The notes: a model not told the origin generated them from the letters alone. A stretch of 17,389 nucleotides of DNA from Paracoccaceae bacterium (GCA_030626365.1 DAOUPC010000015.1:1-17389); one strand, 5' to 3'; positions 8,034-15,663 are shown, counted from the stretch's first letter. A program made the numbers and translations.

Positions 8034-8363
8034 TCAGGCCTTTTGCGATTTGGGCGTATGCGCCTCGCCCCAGACACGCAGCGCGGACATGACCGGCAAC
8101 AGCGCCTGCCCCTTTTCCGTCAGAACATACCGCGCCCTAAGCGGGTGATGCGAATAGATTTCGCGCGTCAGCACACCGCCCTGTTCCAGCTTTTTCAGCC
8201 GCGCCGACAAGGTGTTGGGCGATACCGAAAGACGCGCCGACAGGTCGCCAAAGCGTTGCGGCCCCTCAAGAAAAAATTCCCGCAAGATCAAAAACGACCA
8301 TTGGTCGCCGATCACGTCTGTCGCCCGCTCAACCGGGCAGTTCATGCGCGTCATATCCATCAT
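8034..8363 (-). CDS. HxlR family winged-helix transcriptional regulator
   Basis: A 109-residue DNA-binding protein that fits the HxlR/YodB family in length and sequence. NCPVERATDVIGDQWSFLILRE (8-29) leads into the winged helix (RFGDLSARLSVSPNTLSARLKKLEQGGVL) and the wing (HHPLRARYVLTEKG). Cys9 is the only cysteine and sits in the NCP position used as a redox/electrophile sensor in some relatives such as YodB and HypR; sensing by Cys9 here is inference. The gene is divergent from a DMT exporter, so it probably controls that gene and itself. No Shine-Dalgarno sequence precedes the ATG at 8361-8363 (TATATTTCCCCT-ATG). A good -10 element lies only 6 bases upstream, which points to a leaderless mRNA. 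Further in-frame ATGs at 8358-8360 and 8352-8354 could also be the start. Confidence 0.93.
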   Translation of the reverse strand: MMDMTRMNCPVERATDVIGDQWSFLILREFFLEGPQRFGDLSARLSVSPNTLSARLKKLEQGGVLTREIYSHHPLRARYVLTEKGQALLPVMSALRVWGEAHTPKSQKA

Positions 8364-8397
8364 AGGGGAAATATAGGGGCTAAAATCAAAATGTGAA
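8364..8397 (-). promoter_or_regulatory. Predicted hxlR promoter, leaderless
   Basis: On the minus strand, TTCACA (8397-8392; 5 of 6 to TTGACA) is followed after 16 bases by TATATT (8375-8370; 5 of 6 to TATAAT). Only six bases then precede the ATG of the regulator. The expected start of transcription falls at or next to the A of ATG, consistent with the absence of a ribosome-binding site. Predicted by eye, not measured. Confidence 0.45.
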
Positions 8398-8426
8398 TTG
8401 AATACTATATCAATAGTTACTATTCT
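8398..8426 (+). promoter_or_regulatory. Predicted DMT transporter promoter
   Basis: TTGAAT (8398-8403) and TATTCT (8421-8426) are separated by 17 bases. Each matches the sigma-70 consensus at 4 of 6 positions. The -35 box abuts that of the opposite hxlR promoter, so the two promoters are back to back. The transcript would have an untranslated leader of about 80 bases before the ATG at 8517. The spacer is occupied by the dyad listed separately. Confidence 0.4.
8403..8424. promoter_or_regulatory. Candidate HxlR operator (nested ACTAT/ATAGT dyads)
   Basis: AATAGT-T-ACTATT (8412-8424) is a perfect 6-1-6 inverted repeat. A second dyad, ACTAT-ATCA-ATAGT (8404-8417), shares one half with it, so three half-sites alternate in 21 bases. 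They fill the -35/-10 spacer of the predicted exporter promoter, where a bound repressor would block polymerase. From memory, HxlR-family sites such as the YodB box are TACT/AGTA-type dyads, which this resembles. The link to the adjacent regulator is inference. Confidence 0.45.
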
Positions 8427-8516
8427 TATTGAAGCTAGATGCCTTGACCCCGGATATCCCCGGTGCAGGGGTCATCCGTTCCGTCAACAAACGAACCAAC
8501 CATCAGGAGACCCATT

Positions 8517-9395
8517 ATGACCCTTCGCCACTGGATCATGATCCTGCTTACCGCCGCCCTGTTTGGCAGCTCTTTTATGTTCATAAAGATCGCCCTTGCC
8601 GACATCCCCCCCCTGACCATCGCCACCGCACGTGCCCTGATCGCCGCGATCATCATTGGCGGGTATGCGTGGGCGTCTGGTGTGCGGCTGCCTCGGCTCG
8701 GGCGCGACTGGCTGGTGCTGGTGGTGATCGGCTTCCTGACCGCCGCGATTCCCTATGGTGCCATTGCGGTAGGGCAGACGCGGATTGACAGCTCTCTTGG
8801 GGGGATACTGTTTGCTACGATCCCGTTGTTCACCGTGTTTATGGCCCCCATATTCCTGACCGAAGAACAATTCACCACCTGGCGCGTTGTCGGCGCGCTG
8901 ACCGGGCTGGCCGGTGTGGCCGTCGTGATGGGACCGCAGGCAATCGCCGGGTTGCAGGCGCAGGTTCTGGGGGCCGCACTGACCCTTGGGGCCGCCGCAA
9001 GCTATGCCGCCGGCAGCATCTATACGCGATCCAACCCCCAGGTTGCCCCACAGGTCATGGCCATCGGCCAGTTGATTGTCGCAACCCCCGTGCTGGCCAC
9101 GCTAAGCATCGGGTTTGAGGCCCCCTGGACCCTGCACCCATCCCCGACCTCTCTTTGGGCGCTGATTGCACTTGGGGGGATCAGCACCGCCGGGCCGGTC
9201 ATGCTGTTCTTTCGACTGGTCCACGAGGTGGGCGCGACGCGAACCTCTTTGCTGACCTTCTTTATTCCGGTCTTTGCCCTGATTCTTGGCACCGGGTTGC
9301 TTGGTGAAACGCCGGGCCTGAATGCCTATGCCGGTCTGGCGCTGATCTTTACCGGGGCCGTGATGGTCAGCCGCCGCCAGACGCCCCCGCCATAA
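8517..9395 (+). CDS. DMT superfamily transporter, EamA type
   Basis: An inner-membrane protein of 292 residues with about ten hydrophobic helices in two EamA repeats, the normal plan for drug/metabolite exporters. The first repeat begins LTAALFGSSFMFIKIALADIPP (residues ~12-33), with the conserved pattern of a small-residue first helix followed by PP. The second begins around LGAALTLGAAASYAAGSIYTR and ends in GLLGETPGLNAYAGLALIFTGAVMV. Members export amino acids, nucleosides or toxic metabolites; the substrate cannot be read. The ATG at 8517 has a strong ribosome site (AGGAG, 8505-8509). An in-frame upstream start at 8463 lacks one. It is divergent from the HxlR regulator across a shared promoter/operator region, suggesting induction by a reactive or toxic compound (inference). 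Confidence 0.92.
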   Translation: MTLRHWIMILLTAALFGSSFMFIKIALADIPPLTIATARALIAAIIIGGYAWASGVRLPRLGRDWLVLVVIGFLTAAIPYGAIAVGQTRIDSSLGGILFATIPLFTVFMAPIFLTEEQFTTWRVVGALTGLAGVAVVMGPQAIAGLQAQVLGAALTLGAAASYAAGSIYTRSNPQVAPQVMAIGQLIVATPVLATLSIGFEAPWTLHPSPTSLWALIALGGISTAGPVMLFFRLVHEVGATRTSLLTFFIPVFALILGTGLLGETPGLNAYAGLALIFTGAVMVSRRQTPPP

Positions 9396-9528
9396 AACCC
9401 CCAGCACAAAACCCGGCCACCGGGCACACCAAACGGCACGGTCAGTCCGCCAGGGGGCTGGTCCCTCTTGCCCCGCCTGACCGGCTGGCCTAGAACGCAG
9501 TCCGAACCATTGCGGACAAGAGGTTGCC

Positions 9529-11040
9529 ATGCTGGACCTGACATATGAATCGCCCAAAGCCAAAACCATCGCCGGTGCCAAGGCCGACTGGGAACTGGTG
9601 ATCGGCCTGGAAGTACACGCGCAGGTCAGTTCCAACGCGAAACTGTTTTCCGGGGCATCGACCAAATTCGGGGCCGAGCCGAATTCAAACGTGGCGTTTG
9701 TCGATGCGGCCATGCCCGGCATGTTGCCGGTTATCAACGAATATTGCATTGAACAGACGGTGCGCACCGGGCTGGGCCTGAAGGCAGAAATCAACCTGCG
9801 CAGCGCCTTTGATCGCAAGAACTATTTCTATCCCGACCTGCCGCAGGGGTATCAGATCAGCCAGCTTTACCATCCCATCGTCGGCGAAGGCGAAGTGCTG
9901 GTGGAACTGGGCAACGGCATGGCCCGGCTGGTCCGGGTCGAGCGTATCCACATGGAACAGGACGCCGGCAAATCGATCCACGACATGGACCCGAACATGT
10001 CCTTTGTCGATCTTAACCGGACCGGCGTGGCGCTGATGGAAATCGTCAGCCGCCCCGATATGCGCAGCCCGGAAGAGGCGGCCGCCTTTGTTACCAAGCT
10101 GCGCCAGATCCTGCGATACTTGGGCACCTGTGACGGCAACATGCAGAACGGCAACATGCGGGCCGACGTGAACGTGTCGATCTGCCAGCCGGGGCAATAC
10201 GAAAAGTATCAGGAAACCCAGGATTTCTCGCATCTGGGTACGCGCTGTGAAATCAAGAACATGAACTCCATGCGGTTCATCCAACAGGCCATCGAGGTCG
10301 AGGCCCGCCGCCAGATTTCGATTGTCGAAAATGGCGGCAAGGTGGTGCAGGAAACCCGGCTTTACGATCCTGACAAGGGCGAAACCCGGTCGATGCGTTC
10401 CAAGGAAGAGGCGCATGATTACCGCTATTTCCCCGACCCGGATCTGTTGCCACTGGAAATCGAACAGGCATGGGTTGATGACATCGCCGCATCCCTGCCC
10501 GAACTGCCGGACGCCAAAAAGGCGCGGTTCATTGGTGATTTCGGACTATCGGACTATGACGCCTCGGTTCTGACGGCAGACGTGGATTCGGCCGCCTATT
10601 ACGAAGCCGTGGCACAGGGGCGCGACGGCAAACTGGCCGCCAACTGGGTCATCAACGAACTGTTCGGGCGGCTCAAGAAAGAAGACCACGACATCACCAC
10701 ATCGCCGGTATCCCCGACCCAACTGGGTGGGATCGTTGACCTGATCACATCAGGCGACATTTCCGGCAAGATCGCCAAGGACCTGTTCGAAATCGTCTAT
10801 ACAACGGGCGGTGATCCGGCGGAAATCGTCGAAACACGCGGCATGAAACAGGTCACCGACACCGGGGCCATCGAAGCCGCCGTCGATGAAATCATCGCCG
10901 CCAACCCCGCACAGGTCGAAAAGGCCAAGGCCAACCCAAAACTGGCCGGCTGGTTCGTCGGTCAGGTGATGAAAGCCACCGGCGGCAAGGCCAACCCCAA
11001 GGCCGTGAACCAGATTGTGTCCCGCAAGTTGTCGCTTTAG
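9529..11040 (+). CDS. gatB: Asp-tRNA(Asn)/Glu-tRNA(Gln) amidotransferase subunit B
   Basis: Subunit of the cytoplasmic GatCAB complex that converts Glu-tRNA(Gln) to Gln-tRNA(Gln), and in many bacteria Asp-tRNA(Asn) to Asn-tRNA(Asn). GatB activates the misacylated tRNA using ATP and binds the tRNA tail. The 503 residues are full length. The family start GLEVHAQVSSNAKLFSGAS lies near residue 25, KNYFYPDLPQGYQISQ and EQDAGKSIHD mark the kinase-like core, and the C-terminal region is the tRNA-binding YqeY-like domain (LAGWFVGQVMKATGGKANPKAVNQIV). The start at 9529 follows AAGAGG (9518-9523). gatA and gatC are not next to it. The 133-base leader can form hairpins, including a CGGTCAG/CTGACCG stem (9439-9445 with 9477-9483) and GTCCG/CGGAC (9500-9517) just before the ribosome site; their meaning is unknown. 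Confidence 0.97.
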   Translation: MLDLTYESPKAKTIAGAKADWELVIGLEVHAQVSSNAKLFSGASTKFGAEPNSNVAFVDAAMPGMLPVINEYCIEQTVRTGLGLKAEINLRSAFDRKNYFYPDLPQGYQISQLYHPIVGEGEVLVELGNGMARLVRVERIHMEQDAGKSIHDMDPNMSFVDLNRTGVALMEIVSRPDMRSPEEAAAFVTKLRQILRYLGTCDGNMQNGNMRADVNVSICQPGQYEKYQETQDFSHLGTRCEIKNMNSMRFIQQAIEVEARRQISIVENGGKVVQETRLYDPDKGETRSMRSKEEAHDYRYFPDPDLLPLEIEQAWVDDIAASLPELPDAKKARFIGDFGLSDYDASVLTADVDSAAYYEAVAQGRDGKLAANWVINELFGRLKKEDHDITTSPVSPTQLGGIVDLITSGDISGKIAKDLFEIVYTTGGDPAEIVETRGMKQVTDTGAIEAAVDEIIAANPAQVEKAKANPKLAGWFVGQVMKATGGKANPKAVNQIVSRKLSL

Positions 11041-11076
11041 GCTGCCTGCCAGACCAGAACTGAGGACCCAAGACCC

Positions 11077-11541
11077 ATGACCCAGTACGAGTACAAGGTT
11101 GTTCCGGCCCCCACCAAGGGCATCAAGGCCAAGGGCATCAAGACGCCCGAGGGACGCTTTGCCAATTCTGTACAATCCGTGCTGAACACGCTGGGGGCAG
11201 AGGGCTGGGAATATCTGCGCGCCGAATTGCTGCCCAGTGACGAACGCAGCGGATTGACCGGATCAAACACCAACTGGCGCAATGTGCTGGTGTTCCGCCG
11301 CCCGGCTGCCCAACCATCCACGCCGGCCCCGGCGCCCCAATCGCCAGAGGCCGAAGATGTTGCTTCGCCCGACCCCCAACCGGCCAGCGGGGCCGAACGG
11401 ATGCTGAAAGACAACGGCGTTGAGGAACTTAGCCCGGTGTCGGGCATGACCAGTGCGCTGAAATCCCGCGCCAGACAGCAGGCCGACCAACCCGAAGACG
11501 ACGCACAAACAGCAGATGAAGACCCCAAGGAAAAGGATTAA
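11077..11541 (+). CDS. DUF4177 domain-containing protein
   Basis: A 154-residue protein in two parts. Residues 1-72 (MTQYEYKVVPAPTKG, then LNTLGAEGWEYLRAELLPS and NVLVFRRP) match the small DUF4177 domain, recognised by the opening Y-E-Y-K-V and the GAEGWE core. The rest is a low-complexity tail rich in Pro, Ala, Glu and Asp that is probably disordered and ends in an acidic/lysine stretch. No biochemical function is established for DUF4177. The start at 11077 has GAGGA at 11062-11066, 10 bases upstream, and the gene follows gatB by 36 bases on the same strand, so the two may be co-transcribed. It is convergent with bolA. Confidence 0.85.
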   Translation: MTQYEYKVVPAPTKGIKAKGIKTPEGRFANSVQSVLNTLGAEGWEYLRAELLPSDERSGLTGSNTNWRNVLVFRRPAAQPSTPAPAPQSPEAEDVASPDPQPASGAERMLKDNGVEELSPVSGMTSALKSRARQQADQPEDDAQTADEDPKEKD

Positions 11542-11562
11542 CGCCGCCTTGGAACTTGGGTG

Positions 11563-11584
11563 GCCCCACCCCGGCAGGCGGGGC
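11563..11584. terminator. Possible bidirectional terminator between the DUF4177 gene and bolA
   Basis: GCCCC (11563-11567) can pair with GGGGC (11580-11584) across a 12-base loop, with an alternative CCCC/GGGG pairing inside. It sits in the 51-base gap between two convergent stop codons, where a shared terminator is expected. No clear T-run follows on either strand, so support is weak. Confidence 0.3.
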
Positions 11585-11592
11585 GTTAACCT

Positions 11593-11850
11593 TTAGGTGC
11601 CAATATCCAGCGACAGGGCGTGAATACGCCCGACAAGGTCCGCCCCAAGGGCCGCGTGCACCGCACGGTGACGTTGCACCCGGCTTTGCCCTTCGAAACC
11701 TGCGGCGCGGATCGATACGTTAAAGTGGCTTTCGCCGCCATCCTGATACCCCGCATGGCCGCGATGGCGTTCACTGTCGTCCACCACCTCCAGCGCGCTG
11801 GGGTCAAAAGCCGCCTGAAGCCGTGTTCGGATCTCTTGGGTAACGCTCAT
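11593..11850 (-). CDS. bolA: BolA family protein
   Basis: An 85-residue BolA protein. The family works with monothiol glutaredoxins in Fe-S cluster handling and redox or stress signalling in the cytoplasm. The segment DDSERHRGHAGYQDGGESHFNV and the C-terminal RVQRHRAVHAAL, which carries conserved His residues used for [2Fe-2S] binding with glutaredoxin, are diagnostic. I start it at the ATG at 11848-11850 because AGGA lies 8 bases upstream on that strand. The longer frame to 11871 adds seven residues that are not family-like. The gene is divergent from the J-domain protein gene across 96 bases; this pairing next to cobS/cobT is one I associate with Rhodobacterales genomes (from memory). Confidence 0.92.
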   Translation of the reverse strand: MSVTQEIRTRLQAAFDPSALEVVDDSERHRGHAGYQDGGESHFNVSIRAAGFEGQSRVQRHRAVHAALGADLVGRIHALSLDIGT

Positions 11851-11946
11851 ATTTTTTTCCTGTGCGGTCAAAAAAATTGCCGCCCCCTCTTCTATCTGCC
11901 GTCACTTACATTACACTCCTGTATCCGAGTCGAGAAGGTAGCAGCA

Positions 11947-12573
11947 ATGACAAAATCAGACCCGTTCGGATTCGACATGTCCGTGTCCTCCGCCAAGAAA
12001 AAGAACCCGCGCGGGCGGCGCGGCATGTCTGGTGCGTCGGAAACATCCCAGCGCCAGTGCCAGCATGAAGGCTGCACAGAGGCCGGGAAGTATCGCGCGC
12101 CCAGGGCTCCGGATGTGTTGGATGACTATATCTGGTTCTGCCAGCAGCACGTGCGTGAATATAACCTCAAGTGGAACTTCTTTGACGGCACCACCGAGGC
12201 CGAGATCAACGCACAGCAATCCAAGGACAAGGTGTGGGAACGCACCACCAAACCAATGGGCGACCCCGAAGCCCGCGCATGGTCGCGCCTTGGCATCGAG
12301 GACCCGCAGCAGGTTTTGGGCGACAATGCCACGCAGAACCCCGGCAAGGGGGCCCGTTCGGGTCGTCGCCTGCCGCCAACAGAACGGCGCGCGGTGGAAA
12401 TTCTTGAGGTTGACGACAACTGTACCAAGGCCGAGGCCCGCAAGGCCTATAAGAAGCTGATCAAGGTTCTGCACCCGGATATGAACGGCGGCGACCGCAG
12501 CCAGGAAGAACAGTTGCAGGAAGTGGTCTGGGGCTGGGAACAGATCAAGGGCAGCCGGAATTTCAAGGCTTAA
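11947..12573 (+). CDS. J-domain (DnaJ-like) protein with an N-terminal Cys/His motif
   Basis: A 208-residue protein with its J domain at the C-terminus (about 148-206) rather than the N-terminus. AVEILEVDDNCTKAEARKAYKKL is helices I-II, HPD is at 176-178, and helix III ends at IKGSRNF. J domains stimulate the ATPase of DnaK. The N-terminal part holds C38-x4-C43-x21-C65-x2-H68, which could bind zinc (inference), surrounded by aromatic residues (DYIWFCQQHVREYNLKWNFF). There is no G/F region or standard DnaJ zinc domain, so it is not the housekeeping DnaJ. The start at 11947 has AGAAGG (11933-11938) 8 bases upstream; the frame extends further up only over the bolA antisense. It precedes cobS by 160 bases on the same strand. 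Confidence 0.9.
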   Translation: MTKSDPFGFDMSVSSAKKKNPRGRRGMSGASETSQRQCQHEGCTEAGKYRAPRAPDVLDDYIWFCQQHVREYNLKWNFFDGTTEAEINAQQSKDKVWERTTKPMGDPEARAWSRLGIEDPQQVLGDNATQNPGKGARSGRRLPPTERRAVEILEVDDNCTKAEARKAYKKLIKVLHPDMNGGDRSQEEQLQEVVWGWEQIKGSRNFKA

Positions 12574-12610
12574 AGGTTTCACAGGGGCAGGTTCCGGCGG
12601 TGATGGCCGA

Positions 12611-12657
12611 TCTTGCCTTGGCAAGAGACGCAGGGGCATATCACCACACCTCTTGCC
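12611..12657 (+). other. Mutually exclusive hairpins in the cobS leader region
   Basis: Three segments share one complementary word: TCTTGCC (12611-12617), GGCAAGAG (12620-12627) and CTCTTGCC (12650-12657). The middle one can pair with the first (7-base stem, 2-base spacer, so tight) or with the third (8-base stem, 22-base loop). A further CCCC-TTTT-GGGG hairpin (12698-12709) lies about 10 bases before the cobS ribosome site AAGGA (12720-12724). Such alternatives are seen in attenuators, but there is no U-tract, and I do not find the cobalamin riboswitch core. Function unknown. Confidence 0.4.
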
Positions 12658-12733
12658 CTTGCGCACGTAATGTTGCACCACGTTCAGGTTCGATACACCC
12701 CTTTTGGGGACCAGAATATAAGGACTTCAAAGC

Positions 12734-13720
12734 ATGGCCGACGCGAGCATCGACATCAACGCAAAACCAACCGAAGACATTTCGATCCGCGACGTGTTCG
12801 GGATTGACTCTGACATGGTGGTCAAGGGCTTTGCCCACGTGGTTGACCGGGTCCCGGATGTGGACCCAACCTATAAATTCGACCCCGATACCACGCTGGC
12901 GATTCTGGCCGGGTTTACCTATAATCGTCGCCTGCTGATCCAGGGCTATCACGGCACGGGCAAATCGACCCATATCGAACAGGTCGCCGCGCGCCTGAAC
13001 TGGCCCACTGTGCGGGTCAATCTGGACAGCCATATTTCGCGTATCGACCTGATCGGCAAGGATGCGATCAAACTGCGCGATGGCAAACAGGTCACTGAAT
13101 TCCATGAAGGAATCCTGCCATGGGCGCTGCGCAACCCCTGCGCCATCGTGTTTGATGAATACGACGCCGGGCGGGCCGACGTTATGTTCGTGATCCAGCG
13201 CGTGCTGGAGCATGACGGCAAGCTGACCCTGATGGACCAGAACGAGATCATTACACCCCACCCTTATTTCCGCCTGTTTGCCACGGCCAACACGGTTGGT
13301 CTGGGCGACACTACCGGGCTGTATCACGGCACGCAGCAAATCAACCAGGCCCAGATGGACCGGTGGAGCATGGTGGCGACGCTGAACTATCTTTCGCACG
13401 ACGCCGAAGCGATGATCGTGCTGTCCAAGGCCCCGCATTACAACACCGAAAAGGGGCGCAAGACCGTGGCCCAGATGGTGACGCTGGCCGACCTGACACG
13501 CACCGCGTTCATGAACGGCGACCTGTCCACGGTGATGAGCCCGCGAACGGTGATCAACTGGGCCCAGAACGCCGAGATTTTCCGCGATGTGGGTTATTCC
13601 TTTCGCCTGACGTTCCTGAACAAATGCGACGAACTCGAGCGCCAGACAGTGGCCGAATTCTATCAGCGTTGCTTTGACGAGGAACTGCCGGAAAGTGCTG
13701 CCAGCCTAAGCCTGGGGTGA
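12734..13720 (+). CDS. cobS: cobaltochelatase subunit CobS (AAA+ ATPase)
   Basis: ATPase subunit of the aerobic cobaltochelatase CobNST, which inserts Co(II) into hydrogenobyrinate a,c-diamide during cobalamin synthesis in the cytoplasm. The 328-residue length is normal. The N-terminus (SIRDVFGIDSDM) is typical, Walker A is GYHGTGKST at 71-79 with Lys77, and Walker B is AIVFDEYDAG with Asp141/Glu142. It is a MoxR-type AAA+ protein, homologous to the BchI/ChlI subunit of magnesium chelatase, and forms hexamers with CobT. The ATG at 12734 follows AAGGA by 9 bases. cobT starts 65 bases downstream. The gene itself is intact, so the damage in cobT leaves it without its partner unless readthrough occurs. 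Confidence 0.96.
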   Translation: MADASIDINAKPTEDISIRDVFGIDSDMVVKGFAHVVDRVPDVDPTYKFDPDTTLAILAGFTYNRRLLIQGYHGTGKSTHIEQVAARLNWPTVRVNLDSHISRIDLIGKDAIKLRDGKQVTEFHEGILPWALRNPCAIVFDEYDAGRADVMFVIQRVLEHDGKLTLMDQNEIITPHPYFRLFATANTVGLGDTTGLYHGTQQINQAQMDRWSMVATLNYLSHDAEAMIVLSKAPHYNTEKGRKTVAQMVTLADLTRTAFMNGDLSTVMSPRTVINWAQNAEIFRDVGYSFRLTFLNKCDELERQTVAEFYQRCFDEELPESAASLSLG

Positions 13721-13785
13721 TGCAAAGGCCCCGCTTATCAATCCCGACCAAGGGCTGACAAGCGGGCCAAACAAGGGTGCCTGAC

Positions 13786-15660
13786 ATGAACAAACCCAGC
13801 GACAACCCCGCCGATCCGTTCAAAAAGGCGTTGGCCGAAGCCACCAAGGTGATGGCCAACGACCCCGAACTGACGGTGACCTATACGGTTGACCCCTCTG
13901 GTCTGGCCGGTGAGGCGATGCGCCTGCCGCAGGTCAGTCGGCGCATGACACGCGACGAGGTGTTGCTGGCACGCGGCACGGCGGATGCGCTGGCGTTGCA
14001 CCGGCGCTATCATGATGACGGCATTCATGCGCGCTATGCCCCGCCGGGCGATATTGCGCGGGATCTGTACGAGGCAATGGAAACCGCCCGTTGCGAGGCG
14101 ATGGGCGCACGCGACATGCCCGGCACCGCAGGTAATATCGACGTCAAGATCACCCACGAGGCATTGCGGCGTGGCTAGGACCAGATCCGCGAGGCCGCCG
14201 ATGCCCCGCTGGCCGCTGCCGCGGGCTATCTGGTGCGCCATCTGGCGACCGGGCGCGACCTGCCGCGCGGCGCGCAGAACGTCATGGACCTGTGGCGCGG
14301 TTTCATTGAAGAACAGGCCGCAGAGGCACTGGATGGGCTAGAGGACAAGCTGGCCGACCAGACCGAATTTGCCCGCTTTGCCCGACAGGTGATCAGTGAT
14401 CTTGGCTATGGCGACCAGTTGGGCGAAGACCCAGATCAGGCCGAGGATCAGGATGATCAGTCCGAAGACGACGCCGAAGAACAGCCCGACCCGGACGCCA
14501 CCGGACAGGACGACAGCGACGAAGAAGACGCCGATGCCGACGCCGAACAGTCGCAAGAGGATCAGCAGGATCAGGCACAGGCCCAGCTCAGCATGGATGA
14601 CATGGCCGATCAGGACATGGGCGAAGACACCGACATGCCCGAAGGCGACGCCCCGCCAGAGCCCCCCACCAGCGCCCCCGCATCCGAGGCAGACCCAGAT
14701 TACAAGGTCTATCTGAACACCCACGACGAAGAGGTCGCCGCCGAAGACCTGGCCGAACCGGCCGAGTTGGAGCGCCTGCGCGCCTATCTGGATCAGCAGC
14801 TTGAACCGCTGAAAGGGGCCGTTTCACGCCTTGCCAACAAGCTACAGCGCCGTCTTCAGGCGCAGCAGAACCGGTCATGGGAATTTGATCTGGAAGAGGG
14901 TATTCTGGACGCCGGACGTCTGGCAAGGGTGGTGGCCAACCCGACCACGCCGCTTAGTTTTAAGCACGAAAAAGACACCGAATTCCGCGATACGATCGTG
15001 ACGCTGTTGCTGGACAATTCCGGGTCCATGCGCGGGCGCCCCATCTCGATCGCCGCGATCTGCGCCGATGTTCTGGCCCGCACGCTTGAGCGGTGCAATG
15101 TAAAGGTGGAAATCCTGGGCTTTACCACCCGCGCGTGGAAAGGCGGGCAGGCCCGCGAGGCATGGTTGAACGACGGCCGCCCCCAGCAACCCGGACGCCT
15201 GAACGATCTGCGCCACATCATCTATAAACGCGCCGACGCCCCGTGGCGGCGCACAAGGCCCAATCTGGGGCTGATGATGAAAGAGGGCCTGCTGAAGGAA
15301 AACATTGACGGCGAGGCGCTGGAATGGGCGCACCGCCGGATGCTGGGCCGTCAAGAGGTACGCAAGATCCTGATGGTGATTTCGGACGGCGCGCCGGTCG
15401 ATGACAGCACGCTTTCGGTGAACCCGGCGAATTTTCTGGAAAAGCACCTGCGCGATGTGATTGCTATGGTCGAGCGGCGCAAAGCCGTCGAATTGCTGGC
15501 AATTGGCATTGGTCACGATGTGACGCGCTACTATGACCGGGCCGTGACGATCACCGATGTGGAACAACTGGCCGGGGCCATGACCGAACAACTGGCGGCA
15601 TTGTTTGACACCGATCCGCGCGTAAGGGCACGGGTATTCGGGACACGGAAGGCCAGTTAG
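13786..15660 (+). pseudogene. cobT: cobaltochelatase subunit CobT, interrupted by an in-frame TAG at codon 131
   Basis: CobT forms the chaperone-like ring with CobS that drives cobalt insertion by CobN. Read from the ATG at 13786 (AAGGG 8 bases upstream; a GTG at 13777 is less likely), the frame gives 130 residues (NPADPFKKALAEATKVM...) and meets TAG at 14176-14178. The same frame continues for about 490 more codons to the TAG at 15658-15660. Full length would be 624 residues, normal for CobT (~630). After the stop come DQIREAADAPLAAAAGYLV, an Asp/Glu/Gln-rich linker (~213-300) and the VWA domain with MIDAS Asp410-x-Ser412-x-Ser414 and Asp534. No other frame damage is seen, so the change is recent, an error, or suppressed. 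No convincing restart site follows the stop. It ends 3 bases from the convergent hydroxylase gene. Confidence 0.88.
14176..14178 (+). other. Premature amber stop codon within cobT
   Basis: TAG in the cobT frame, in the context GTGGC-TAG-GACCAG, between residues ALRRG and DQIREA. A single-base change from a Tyr, Gln, Lys, Glu, Ser, Leu or Trp codon would explain it. The same frame is used on both sides, so a frameshift is not the cause. TAG also ends pepN, gatB and the pyrimidine nucleotidase gene here, so it is an ordinary stop in this genome. Confidence 0.9.
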
Positions 15661-15663
15661 GGG

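Noticed and set aside
12574..12733. Cobalamin riboswitch upstream of cobS
   Set aside because: The gap is short for the full element and I cannot find the conserved B12-box core or its surrounding junction; the stems seen do not match that architecture.
14176..14178. Genome-wide reassignment of TAG as a sense codon
   Set aside because: pepN, gatB, the pyrimidine nucleotidase gene and cobT itself end in TAG at the expected family lengths, so TAG works as a normal stop.
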